A stretch of DNA of 64,000 bases from Pseudomonadota bacterium (GTDB taxonomy: Bacteria; Desulfobacterota; Binatia; UBA9968): assembly GCA_021324155.1 (NCBI GenBank), contig JAJPJQ010000049.1, forward strand, positions 178,287 to 242,286, written 5' to 3'. How positions within the stretch are numbered: the stretch's first letter is position 1; each line of letters opens with the position of its first letter. Of this stretch, positions 52,356 to 60,409 are shown piece after piece. The notes under the pieces are model-generated. The model was not told where the DNA came from and did not search any database. It saw nothing but the letters and a program-made list of their open reading frames with translations. The translations under genes were made by a program, and so were the position numbers.

Positions 52356-53800
52356 GGACGTTTATTACGGACGCGCTCGTCCAAAAGCTTCGACCACTTC
52401 TTGCTGACTTTTTCTTTCAGCGCCGCGCTCGCGCCGGAGACGAGCGGGAACTTGTCGCGCCACTCGTACGGGCGCGTCGCGTCGATCAGCGCGCGCGAGC
52501 TGAAGCCTTTCTCCTCGCGCGGGATCGCGGGGTCGAGCGGCCCGCTCCAGCAGCGGTCGATGATCTCGATCGAGCGCGACGGATCGCTGCGCGTGCCGAG
52601 CGCCCAGATGACTTCGTCGGACTTCGTGATGTCGACATCGTCGTCGACCACGACGACGTAGCGGCCGAGGTACGCGCCGGCGCGGCACTGGCTCGCGATC
52701 ACCGCGGCCTGGCGCGCGTGGCCGGGATAACGTTGGCGGATCGCGAGCACGGTCATGAATCTGCCCGCCGCCGGATGCACCCAGACGGCTTTGACGTCGG
52801 GCACCCCCGCGTCGTCGAGCGCGTTCCAGAGAAAGCCCGCGCGCATGAGACACGAATGCAGATTGTCGCCGCTCGACGGCCTGAGCAGCGGAAAGCCGCA
52901 GAGGATCGGATCGCGCCGGTGATAGACGGCGTTCACGCGGATCACCGGCTCGTTCTGGCTGCTCGCGTAATATCCCGTCCACTCCCCGAACGGCCCCTCG
53001 ACCGTGGTCTCGCCGGGAATCACCTCGCCTTCGATGGCGAGCTCGGAATCGGCCGGCAGCGGCAGGCCGGTCAGCGGCCCGGCGACGAGGTCGACCGGCT
53101 TGCCGAGAATGCCGCCGGCATAGGCGTATTCACTCACGCCGTACGGCGCGTCGGTCGACGCGACGAGAAAATAAATCGGGTGGTGGCCGAACGAGATCGC
53201 GACCGGGCAGGGCTTGCCGCCGGCGAAATATTTGTCGCGGTGCACGCGCCCGTGCTTGCCCGGCGACATGTGCAGGCCGATGCGGTCTTTCGCGTAGACC
53301 ATCACGCGATACGTTCCGACGTTGACCCAGCCGTCGTCGGGGTCGCGCGTCACGACGAGGTCGTCGGTGCCGATGTAGCGGCCGCCGTCGAGCTCGTGCC
53401 AGCGCGGCACGGGAAATTGCAGCAGATCGATGTCGGCGCCGCGGATCGCGGTCTCGAACAGCGAGCCGTCTTTGACGGTCTCGGGATCGATCGCTTTAAT
53501 ATCTTTCGCGCGGCGGCGCCACTGCTGGATGAAATCGAAATCGCCGAGCGCGGGGTCCATCCCGAGCGTGAGCGAGAGGCGGCCGACCGACGAGACGAGG
53601 TTCGCCGCGACGCGGCGGCCTTCGGGATAGCCTTTAATCTTGTCGAAGAGCAGCGCCGGGCGCGCGCGCTCGTGCGCGGCGAATTTTTCGTTGGCGAGCT
53701 CGGCGATCGTCGCGAGCTCCAAATCCCAATCGACGCCGTCGATCTTTTCCAGCTCGCCCATACGGTCGACCTGCTGGAGCCACTCGCGTAGATCGGGCAT
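52352..53800 (-). CDS. UbiD-family decarboxylase (fourth)
   Basis: The 482-residue protein has the catalytic arginine in NVGTYR (R165) and the Glu pair in EGPFGE (E268, E273), followed by WTGYY. It is related to the 9469 protein. It lies five bases after the gentisate-dioxygenase-like cupin gene and overlaps the binding-protein gene. Confidence 0.92.
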   Translation of the reverse strand: MPDLREWLQQVDRMGELEKIDGVDWDLELATIAELANEKFAAHERARPALLFDKIKGYPEGRRVAANLVSSVGRLSLTLGMDPALGDFDFIQQWRRRAKDIKAIDPETVKDGSLFETAIRGADIDLLQFPVPRWHELDGGRYIGTDDLVVTRDPDDGWVNVGTYRVMVYAKDRIGLHMSPGKHGRVHRDKYFAGGKPCPVAISFGHHPIYFLVASTDAPYGVSEYAYAGGILGKPVDLVAGPLTGLPLPADSELAIEGEVIPGETTVEGPFGEWTGYYASSQNEPVIRVNAVYHRRDPILCGFPLLRPSSGDNLHSCLMRAGFLWNALDDAGVPDVKAVWVHPAAGRFMTVLAIRQRYPGHARQAAVIASQCRAGAYLGRYVVVVDDDVDITKSDEVIWALGTRSDPSRSIEIIDRCWSGPLDPAIPREEKGFSSRALIDATRPYEWRDKFPLVSGASAALKEKVSKKWSKLLDERVRNKRP

Positions 53801-53805
53801 GGGAA

Positions 53806-54906
53806 TCAGGCTTTGGCGCGCACCGGCGGGACCTGCGGCGCGGCAGCGGAGCCGAGAGAGTTCTCCGGCTCCTCGCGGTAGAGGCCGAAGGCGTTAAGAA
53901 TCGGAATGTCGTTGACGCAGAAAAGGATCGCGTCGTCGGACTTGGAATTATTCGCGTGCTCGTGCCACGCCCAGTTGGGCACGACAAACGAGTCGTGGCG
54001 CTTCCATTCGAGCGTCGTATCGCCGACGACGCTCTTGCCTTCGCCGCGCACGACGAAATACATCGCGCTGGAGGTGTGGCGGTGTTTCTTGGTGCGCTCG
54101 CCGGCGCGGAGCATCTGGATCCAGCAGCCGAGCGTCGGCAGCGTGGAAGTCCCGGCGACGGGATTGACGTATTCGAGCGCGACGCCGTCGTACGGGCTGC
54201 CCGCGCTCCCCGCGTGCGCCTTCAGCGCCGCCTCGGTCTCCTTCCAGCGGTAGCGAAAAGGCAAATCGACCGACTTGCGCCGCTCCCATGCCGGACGCAG
54301 CGCGCCGGCGCGGATTTGAAACGCCTGGTTCTCTTCCTTTAGCGGCTGGAGCTGATTGCCGGGATACGGCTCGTAGAACGGCTGGTTGAGCGCGAGGATC
54401 AGCGGCACGTCGAGCGCGTCGAGCCAGATCGTGCTGTTGCCGGTCGCGTTCCGGTGATCGTGCCAGGTCCACTTGGGCGTGAGGATGAGGTCGTAATTCT
54501 CCATCGGGCACATCTCGCCGTCGACCGTCGTGAAGACGTCGCCGTCGCCCTGGATGATGAAGCGGATCGCCGCCATCGTGTGGCGATGCGCCCAGGCATG
54601 CTCGCCGGGCTTGATCATCTGGATGCCCATGAGCAGCGTGTGCGTCGTGCCGTGATTGGTGAGGCCGGGATTTTCGAACAGCAGGCTGCGCCGCGCGGTC
54701 TCGCTCTCGGGCATCGCTTCGCACGCCTCGAGCAGCTTTTGATAGACCATCTCCCACGGCCAGATGTAGGGATCGCCTTTGGGCTTGGGCCCGCCGACGG
54801 CGCGTACGAGCAGATCCTCGTACGCCCACTGCCCCGTCATGTGGAGGGCTTTGAGCTCCTCGTCGAAGGCTTTTAAATCCTTCGCCTTCGGCTCAGGCCG
54901 TGCCAT
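53806..54906 (-). CDS. Gentisate 1,2-dioxygenase-like bicupin
   Basis: The 366-residue protein has two cupin barrels. The first contains AWAHRHTMAAIRFIIQGDGD and ends WTWHDH; the second contains KKHRHTSSAMYFVVRGEGKS and ends WAWHEH. The overall order and the DVFTTVDGE segment match gentisate and related ring-cleavage dioxygenases, which open a dihydroxylated ring using Fe(II). It overlaps the diiron-protein gene by 14 bases. Salicylate or hydroxynaphthoate cleavage is also possible. Confidence 0.87.
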   Translation of the reverse strand: MARPEPKAKDLKAFDEELKALHMTGQWAYEDLLVRAVGGPKPKGDPYIWPWEMVYQKLLEACEAMPESETARRSLLFENPGLTNHGTTHTLLMGIQMIKPGEHAWAHRHTMAAIRFIIQGDGDVFTTVDGEMCPMENYDLILTPKWTWHDHRNATGNSTIWLDALDVPLILALNQPFYEPYPGNQLQPLKEENQAFQIRAGALRPAWERRKSVDLPFRYRWKETEAALKAHAGSAGSPYDGVALEYVNPVAGTSTLPTLGCWIQMLRAGERTKKHRHTSSAMYFVVRGEGKSVVGDTTLEWKRHDSFVVPNWAWHEHANNSKSDDAILFCVNDIPILNAFGLYREEPENSLGSAAAPQVPPVRAKA

Positions 54907-55618
54907 ACCTCAGCTCCATCGTCGGATTGCTGCCCGCCACGGAGTCGCAGATGCCGTCGAGGTAGACCTTCCAGACCATCATCGATTCTTCCGCCGCGCG
55001 GATTGCGGCCTCCTTCTCAGTATCGGTCTTGAGGTATTTCTCCAGCAGCTCGAACGAGCCGCCGCCGTGGACCTGATCGACGGAATCGTGCAGCAGCCAG
55101 AACTCGGCCTCGTGCGGCGTGAGCTTCAGCTGGCGCATCCAGCGCTCGGCTTCGAGCGCGGAAAAATTGCCGCAGTTTCGGTCGTTGGTGCGCTCGAGCA
55201 CCGCCTTCGCCGCGAGCCCTTCGTACCAGGTGCGGTTTTTCGTCAGCGCCTCCCAGGCGTGCAGCGCCACGACGGTCGTGGGCAGCGGCTTGGCGTGCTC
55301 GATCTGCTCGCGCGTCAGGCCGACGGCGATTCCCATGCGCACGAGCAGCTCGAAATGCGAATGGCCCTCGAGCGCTTCCTCCTCGTAGAGATTTTCCGTG
55401 ACGATGAACTTCCGGACCTCGACGTGCGGGCAGTTGCCGACGACGTAAGCCCAGCAGCGCCGGCTATGGCGCGTGAACGTGCTCCAATTCTGGATCAGCG
55501 CGCGGGCGCCGCTGATCGCCAGATGGTCTTTGGAGTAGGCCGCCCACTTGAGATTGGCGCTGCAAGTAGCGACCGCTTTGTCGAGCGATTGGACAAAAGC
55601 CGAGTGCGCTTGGGCCAT
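54893..55618 (-). CDS. Heme-oxygenase-like diiron oxidase/oxygenase (HDO) family protein
   Basis: The 241-residue all-helical protein starts at ATG 55618 after GGAGGAAATCCC. The HDO metal pattern is present: E79-x6-H86 (EEEALEGH), a candidate Glu near 142 (AVLERT) and H177-x3-D181-x2-H184 (HDSVDQVH). This spacing is that of PqqC/CADD/UndA-type proteins. Such proteins do varied O2-dependent chemistry on small molecules. It is the first gene of an operon with a ring-cleavage cupin and two UbiDs; its step is unknown. Confidence 0.75.
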   Translation of the reverse strand: MAQAHSAFVQSLDKAVATCSANLKWAAYSKDHLAISGARALIQNWSTFTRHSRRCWAYVVGNCPHVEVRKFIVTENLYEEEALEGHSHFELLVRMGIAVGLTREQIEHAKPLPTTVVALHAWEALTKNRTWYEGLAAKAVLERTNDRNCGNFSALEAERWMRQLKLTPHEAEFWLLHDSVDQVHGGGSFELLEKYLKTDTEKEAAIRAAEESMMVWKVYLDGICDSVAGSNPTMELRYGTA

Positions 55619-55770
55619 GGGATTTCCTCCGGCGAGAACCCAATTTATATAGGCCAAATGCGGGTGCGAAGTCTAGCTCACGCGAGCTTTGCCACCTTCA
55701 TTTCCATCTGGCGAATCGCGCCTGCTCGTTGTATACCTGAGCCGCAAATTCGGCCGGAAAGGAGAACATT

Positions 55771-56877
55771 GTGAATAGGTCAATCCGCTTTTTCGCGGCC
55801 GCCGGCGCCTTCGCGTTGGCGATGGGACTTCCTTTTCCCCACGAAAGCGATCTGCTTCGCGGTCAGGCCGCGCCGCAGTCGAGCCAATTTAAAGTGGACC
55901 CCTTCTGGCCCAAGCCGCTGCCCAACGATTGGGTAACCGGCAACGTCGGCGGCACCTGCGTCGACAAAAACGACCACGTTTTCATCGTTAGCCGGACCGC
56001 CGACGCGACGAACCTCACGCCGGCGGAAAAAGAGGTCGGCCGGCCCGCGCCGCCCGTCATCGAGTTCGACCCCGACGGCAACGTCGTCAATTCATGGGGC
56101 GATCCGAAGATCGTCCCGAGCGGCATTCACGACTGCTATTTCGACCCCGAGGGAAATATCTGGATCGGCGGCAACGCCGACGCCATCGCGCAGAAGTATT
56201 CGCGCGACGGCAAGCTGCTGCTGCAAATCGGCGCGAAGGGTAAATTCGATACCGAAGACGGCAGCCAGAAAGCCGCCGCGTTGAACGCGAGCCATACGCT
56301 GCTCAACCGGCCGGCAAGCTTCGCGGTCGATCCGGCGAACGGCGACGTTTACATCGCCGACGGCTACGGCAACCGGCGCGTCGTCGTCTTCGACCGCGAG
56401 GGCAAATACGTTCGGCAGTTCGGCCGTCAGGCGACGAAGGAGCAGGCCGAGGCGAACGCCGGCGGCGTTTTTCTCGGCATCGTGCACTGCGTCGTGCTCA
56501 GCAACGACGGCCTTTTGTACGTCTGCGACCGCGACGGCAAGCGCATCCAGGTATTCGACAAAGCGGGCAATTTCAAGAAGAACATCTTCATCAAGCGCCG
56601 CCGCGCCGATTTGCCCGGTAACGGCTCGCCGTGGTGGATCCATCTATCGCGCGACCCGGCGCAGAAGACGATGTACGTCGCCGACGGCGTGAACGAGGTC
56701 ATCTGGACGCTCGACCGCGCGAGCGGCCAGAGCCAGGCGGGTTTCGGCACGCTCGGCCACATGGCCGGCGAGTTCACGTTCCTCCATACGATCACGATGA
56801 ACTCCAGGGGCGACCTCTTCGTCGGCGAGACCGTCGGCGGCCGCAGGGTGCAGAAATTTAAAGCGGTGGGAAATTAA
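55771..56877 (+). CDS. Secreted NHL-repeat six-bladed beta-propeller protein
   Basis: The 368-residue protein starts at GTG 55771 after AAAGGAGAA and has a signal peptide (MNRSIRFFAAAGAFALAMGL). Repeated blades read FDPDGNVVNSWGDP, FDPEGNIWIGG and VDPANGDVYIADGYGNRRV. The family resembles peptidylglycine alpha-amidating-lyase-like propellers. The reaction or ligand is not predictable. It is the first plus-strand gene after the HDO cluster. Confidence 0.85.
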   Translation: MNRSIRFFAAAGAFALAMGLPFPHESDLLRGQAAPQSSQFKVDPFWPKPLPNDWVTGNVGGTCVDKNDHVFIVSRTADATNLTPAEKEVGRPAPPVIEFDPDGNVVNSWGDPKIVPSGIHDCYFDPEGNIWIGGNADAIAQKYSRDGKLLLQIGAKGKFDTEDGSQKAAALNASHTLLNRPASFAVDPANGDVYIADGYGNRRVVVFDREGKYVRQFGRQATKEQAEANAGGVFLGIVHCVVLSNDGLLYVCDRDGKRIQVFDKAGNFKKNIFIKRRRADLPGNGSPWWIHLSRDPAQKTMYVADGVNEVIWTLDRASGQSQAGFGTLGHMAGEFTFLHTITMNSRGDLFVGETVGGRRVQKFKAVGN

Positions 56878-56932
56878 ATCGATCGGGGCAGCGAATGTTT
56901 TATGCGTAGCTGCGAAATTGCTCGGCAAGGTC

Positions 56933-57073
56933 GGCTATGTTTCTCAGGGCAAGACGCGCGATGAAGCACTCAAGAACATACAAGAGGCTATCGAAGGAAT
57001 CATCGAAGTCCGGAAATCGCAAAAGCTTCCCATCCCATCGCCGGATATCGTAGAGATCAGTGTCGCCGCTTGA
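56933..57073 (+). pseudogene. hicB: hicB antitoxin remnant, N-terminus missing
   Basis: The frame ending at TGA 57071-57073 reads GYVSQGKTRDEALKNIQEAI, then VRKSQKLPIPSPDIVEISVA. This is the C-terminal two thirds of a HicB antitoxin. The N-terminal part is absent: upstream sequence merges with the end of the propeller gene. It is too short for most ORF callers. Confidence 0.7.
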
Positions 57074-57117
57074 TGGCCGCGCTACCCGTCATCTCGGGCC
57101 GCGACGCAGCCGAATTC
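57073..57117 (+). pseudogene. hicA: hicA toxin remnant, first 15 codons only
   Basis: ATG 57073 overlaps the hicB stop as in intact hicBA pairs. The product starts MAALPVISGRDAAEF, a HicA N-terminus, and is cut where the opposite-strand hydrolase gene ends (57118). The double-stranded-RNA-binding fold and catalytic His are gone. Confidence 0.6.
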
Positions 57118-58029
57118 TTACTTTCTGCTATTACCCGCTCTCTCGATAAAATCTCTCATGACTTGGAAATACGCGTCGCCGCCCACTTCGAACGTATCGT
57201 TGTGATGCGCGCCGCCGAGCGCGTGAAATTCTTTCGGGCCGGTCGCCGCGTCGAACACGCGCCTTCCCTGCTCGAACGGCACGATGTCGTCTTTATCGCC
57301 GTGCACGACGAGCAGCGGCGCTTTGATCTTCTTCACTTTCTCGATCACGTCGTAGCGCGTCCTGATCAGCGCGCCGACGGGCAGCCACGGATAGATCGCC
57401 TTCGCCATCGCCGGAATCGACGCGAACGGCGCTTCGAGAATGATCGCCAGACAATCGTGCCGGCCCGCCAGATCGGCTGCCACCGCCGAGCCCAACGATT
57501 GGCCGAAGAAAACGATCCGTTTCGAATCGATATCGCTGCGGCCGGTTAAATAACTCAACGCCGCTTCGGCGTCTTCGTAGGTTCCTTTCTCGGAAGCCGA
57601 CCCCTCGCTGCGTCCGTAGCCGCGATAGTCGATCATGAAGACGTTCGCGTCGAGCCTATCGCGCAGCGGCTTTAATCCGCGCGCGCGGTGGCTGATGTTG
57701 CCGCCGTTGCCGTGAAACCAGAGCAGCGTCGTCTGCGCGCCGGGCTTGAGCGCGAGCCAGCCGTTGAGCTTCACGCCGTCGGCGGTTGTAAAGTAGACGT
57801 CTGCGTAATCGACGCCGAAATTTTTCGGCGTCGATTCGATTTCCGCGCTCGGGAAAAAGATGAATTTTTCATCCATGGGGCAGCCGGTGATCAGCAGCGC
57901 GGCAAACAACAGAACTACAACGTTTGTCGAACGGTATGTACCGCGCGCGGCTGGATGCGACTCGCAGGGCCGATGCGTCGACACTGTCTCATCGAGCGTA
58001 ATCATCGGACGAGCGTACCGCAGGCCCAT
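57118..58029 (-). CDS. Alpha/beta hydrolase, probable lipoprotein
   Basis: The 303-residue protein has a hydrophobic leader ending in a lipobox-like LLITGC (about residue 49). The hydrolase core has oxyanion motif WFHGNGGNISHR, nucleophile elbow GQSLGSA, acid HGDKDDIVPF and final His in GAHHND. It belongs to the FrsA/YqkD-like group. The true start is uncertain: the first ATG lacks a ribosome site, and ATG 58005 is equally possible. Confidence 0.87.
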   Translation of the reverse strand: MGLRYARPMITLDETVSTHRPCESHPAARGTYRSTNVVVLLFAALLITGCPMDEKFIFFPSAEIESTPKNFGVDYADVYFTTADGVKLNGWLALKPGAQTTLLWFHGNGGNISHRARGLKPLRDRLDANVFMIDYRGYGRSEGSASEKGTYEDAEAALSYLTGRSDIDSKRIVFFGQSLGSAVAADLAGRHDCLAIILEAPFASIPAMAKAIYPWLPVGALIRTRYDVIEKVKKIKAPLLVVHGDKDDIVPFEQGRRVFDAATGPKEFHALGGAHHNDTFEVGGDAYFQVMRDFIERAGNSRK

Positions 58030-58068
58030 CGCGTCGGCCCGATGAGACGCGTTCAGCCCGCGACAACA

Positions 58069-58587
58069 TCAATGTTTGTGCTCGCCGCGGAGCTTCCATT
58101 CCAGCCCGTCGATAATGCACTCGACGCTCGCCTGAAGAATATCCTCGGCGACGCCGACGGTGCCCCAGCGCTCCCTGCCGTCGGTAAAGATGCCGAGCAC
58201 GCGCACGGGAGCGGCAAAGCCCGGCTCGTCGTCTTCGGGAACTTCGCCGGTATTCAGCAGGCGGACGTCGAATTCTTCGAGCCGCACCTCGGAGAGCTGC
58301 GGGTAATGCCGCTCCAAAACTTTCCGCATCGCGTTATCGACGGCGTGCACCGGCCCGCGGCCGGTGGCCGCGACCAATTCCTCCTCGCCGAAGATCTCGA
58401 TCAAGACGGACGCCTCCGTGGAGCTGCGCGACTCGTCGACCGCCTGGAAATCGACCTGATCGTCGATTTTACACTTGAGCACGCGAAACGGCTTTAAATA
58501 ATCATCGCGCTTGCGGATCGACATCAATTCGAACGACGCCCAGGCGCCGTCCAGACGGAAGAAAGCTTCCTTAAGATCCCTTCCCAT
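58069..58587 (-). CDS. Stand-alone LeuA-type regulatory (dimerisation) domain protein
   Basis: The 172-residue protein resembles the C-terminal allosteric domain of 2-isopropylmalate/citramalate synthase (FGEEELVAATGRGPVHAVDN, then AMRKVL). It lacks the catalytic TIM barrel and no leuA or cimA is adjacent. ATG 58587 is chosen because GAGGAACGC precedes it. It may bind an amino or keto acid as a sensor (inference). Confidence 0.72.
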   Translation of the reverse strand: MGRDLKEAFFRLDGAWASFELMSIRKRDDYLKPFRVLKCKIDDQVDFQAVDESRSSTEASVLIEIFGEEELVAATGRGPVHAVDNAMRKVLERHYPQLSEVRLEEFDVRLLNTGEVPEDDEPGFAAPVRVLGIFTDGRERWGTVGVAEDILQASVECIIDGLEWKLRGEHKH

Positions 58588-58728
58588 GCGCGTTCCTCCT
58601 CGAATCGACCTAGTCAAAGCGGTCCTTCATTATACCGTCGCGCTGCGCGAGTGGGAATGGAGGAAAGAATTCTTCCCAAAACTCGGCCTGTTTGGTATCA
58701 TAGAGTACGAATGAGGGGAAAAACGCTG

Positions 58729-59298
58729 ATGAAGGAAAGCAAAGTCTCTAACGAGCGTTTAAACCACTTCTTTCACGAGATGACGCGCCGGAGCTTCTGG
58801 CAGCTCGGCATCAACGACGCGACCGTCGCGCGCTACGTCGCCGACGTTCTCACCGATTTCGCCAGCACCAACAACCTCTATCGCATCCGCTCGCAGGCGG
58901 GCAAAAAGCTCGACAGCGTCGTCGATATGCTCAACGAGACGAGCGACCCGGCGGTCGAAAACAGCGTCATCCAGGAACGCGAGCTGCGCAAGTATCTCGG
59001 CGACTACACGCTGTTCATGAGCGGCGTTTTCCGCACGCACGTGGAAAAATGCGGCTACCTCGAATACTACCTCGAGCAGGGGCAGCGCTCTTATTGGACC
59101 GTCTCCGAGCTCGATCTGTCGCTCTATCGAACGGGATTCATCCTCTTCCAGGAACTCTCGAAAAAGTTCGAATATTACTCCGGCGCCCTCGATTACATGC
59201 GCAAGGCCTATTTCGCGCCCGAGCCCGGCGAGGATCCCTTCGCGGGCTGGTTCAAACAGATCGAGGGCTGGATGAAGACCAATCTGACGGAGAACTGA
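58729..59298 (+). CDS. Conserved hypothetical protein, mainly helical
   Basis: I do not recognise a family. The 189-residue protein starts MKESKVSNERLNHFFHEMTR; ATG 58729 is favoured by GAGGGG ten bases upstream, while ATG 58711 would add six residues. It is predicted soluble, helical and rich in Tyr/Leu, with no Cys pairs or P-loop. It lies about 30 bases upstream of mltG. Confidence 0.65.
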   Translation: MKESKVSNERLNHFFHEMTRRSFWQLGINDATVARYVADVLTDFASTNNLYRIRSQAGKKLDSVVDMLNETSDPAVENSVIQERELRKYLGDYTLFMSGVFRTHVEKCGYLEYYLEQGQRSYWTVSELDLSLYRTGFILFQELSKKFEYYSGALDYMRKAYFAPEPGEDPFAGWFKQIEGWMKTNLTEN

Positions 59299-59326
59299 CC
59301 CGCCCGCGTTCGCGCCAGGGGGATCC

Positions 59327-60370
59327 CTGAAATATTTTTTTGTCACCCTCCTGGCGCTCCTGGTTTCCGCGCTTCTGTTCAGCGGTCTCGCCGTCAACGC
59401 GCTTTTTTTCCCGCCGCTGCACAAGGCGGAGACCGTAACCGTCAAAGTCGAGCGCGGCGAGCCGTTCGCTTCCGTCGTGCGGAAACTGAGCGACCGGGGA
59501 GCGATCCCGCACGAAAAAGCTTTTTCGTTATGGGCGCGGCTCTGGCGCCTCGACAAAAAAATCCATTCGGGCGTCTACCGCTTCGATCTGCCGATGGCGC
59601 CCGCCGCCGTCATGAAGCGGATGATCCCCGGGCTCGGGCTGTTTCATCGCGTCACCGTCCCCGAAGGTCTTAACGTCCGGGAGATCGCGGCGCTGCTCGC
59701 GGACGCGAAGGTCGGCGACCGGGAAAAATTCACCGCCGCCGCCGCCAATCCCGAGCTGCTCGCGAACCTCGGCCTCGCCGACAAAGGCGTCGAAGGCTAT
59801 CTTTTTCCCGACACGTATTACTTTCCCGAAGGCATGACGGAGACCGAGGTGGTGTCCGCGATGGTCGAGCAGTTTCACGGCGCGGTCGATCCGCTGCTGG
59901 CGCAGTCCAAGTCTCAACTCACGCCGCACGAGCTCCTGACGCTGGCATCGATGATCGAAAAAGAGACCGGCAACGCGAACGAGCGGCCGCTCGTCTCGGC
60001 GGTATTCTACAACAGGTTGAAGATCGGTTTGCCGCTCCAGAGCGACCCGACGGCGGTCTACGGCATGGAGGGTGCGCCGAAGATCATCACGCATAAGGAT
60101 CTTAAAAATCCGAGCGCCTACAATACCTACCGGATCAAGGGCCTGCCGCCGGGACCGATCTGCAATCCCGGACTCCCGGCGCTCAAAGCTGCGCTCGCGC
60201 CCGCGGCGGTGCCGTACCTTTTCTTCGTCTCGAAGAACGACGGATCGCATCTTTTCTCCGTCGAGCTCGCGGAGCACAACGCCGGCGTAAAAACCTACCT
60301 TGGCGGCGGCGACAAACCGCCGGCGAAGCAGGCCGGAGATAAGCGTCCGCTCAAGCGCCGCGCCGGCTGA
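59327..60370 (+). CDS. mltG: Endolytic murein transglycosylase MltG, apparent CTG start
   Basis: The family domain is clear: TVPEGLNVREIAALLADAKV, SMIEKETGNANERPLVSAVF and the catalytic Glu in MIEKE. It also has FYNRLKIGLPLQSDPTAVYG and CNPGLPALKAAL. MltG cuts nascent peptidoglycan strands. In-frame codons upstream of the first standard start (59477) encode the expected N-terminal membrane anchor (YFFVTLLALLVSALLFSGLA). No ATG, GTG or TTG precedes that anchor; CTG 59327, four bases after AGGGGG, is the only fit and gives 347 residues, the usual length. Confidence 0.88.
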   Translation: MKYFFVTLLALLVSALLFSGLAVNALFFPPLHKAETVTVKVERGEPFASVVRKLSDRGAIPHEKAFSLWARLWRLDKKIHSGVYRFDLPMAPAAVMKRMIPGLGLFHRVTVPEGLNVREIAALLADAKVGDREKFTAAAANPELLANLGLADKGVEGYLFPDTYYFPEGMTETEVVSAMVEQFHGAVDPLLAQSKSQLTPHELLTLASMIEKETGNANERPLVSAVFYNRLKIGLPLQSDPTAVYGMEGAPKIITHKDLKNPSAYNTYRIKGLPPGPICNPGLPALKAALAPAAVPYLFFVSKNDGSHLFSVELAEHNAGVKTYLGGGDKPPAKQAGDKRPLKRRAG

Positions 60371-60409
60371 TTCGCTTTTCTGACAGTCCCGCCGTGCTAT
60401 ATTCGTGGG

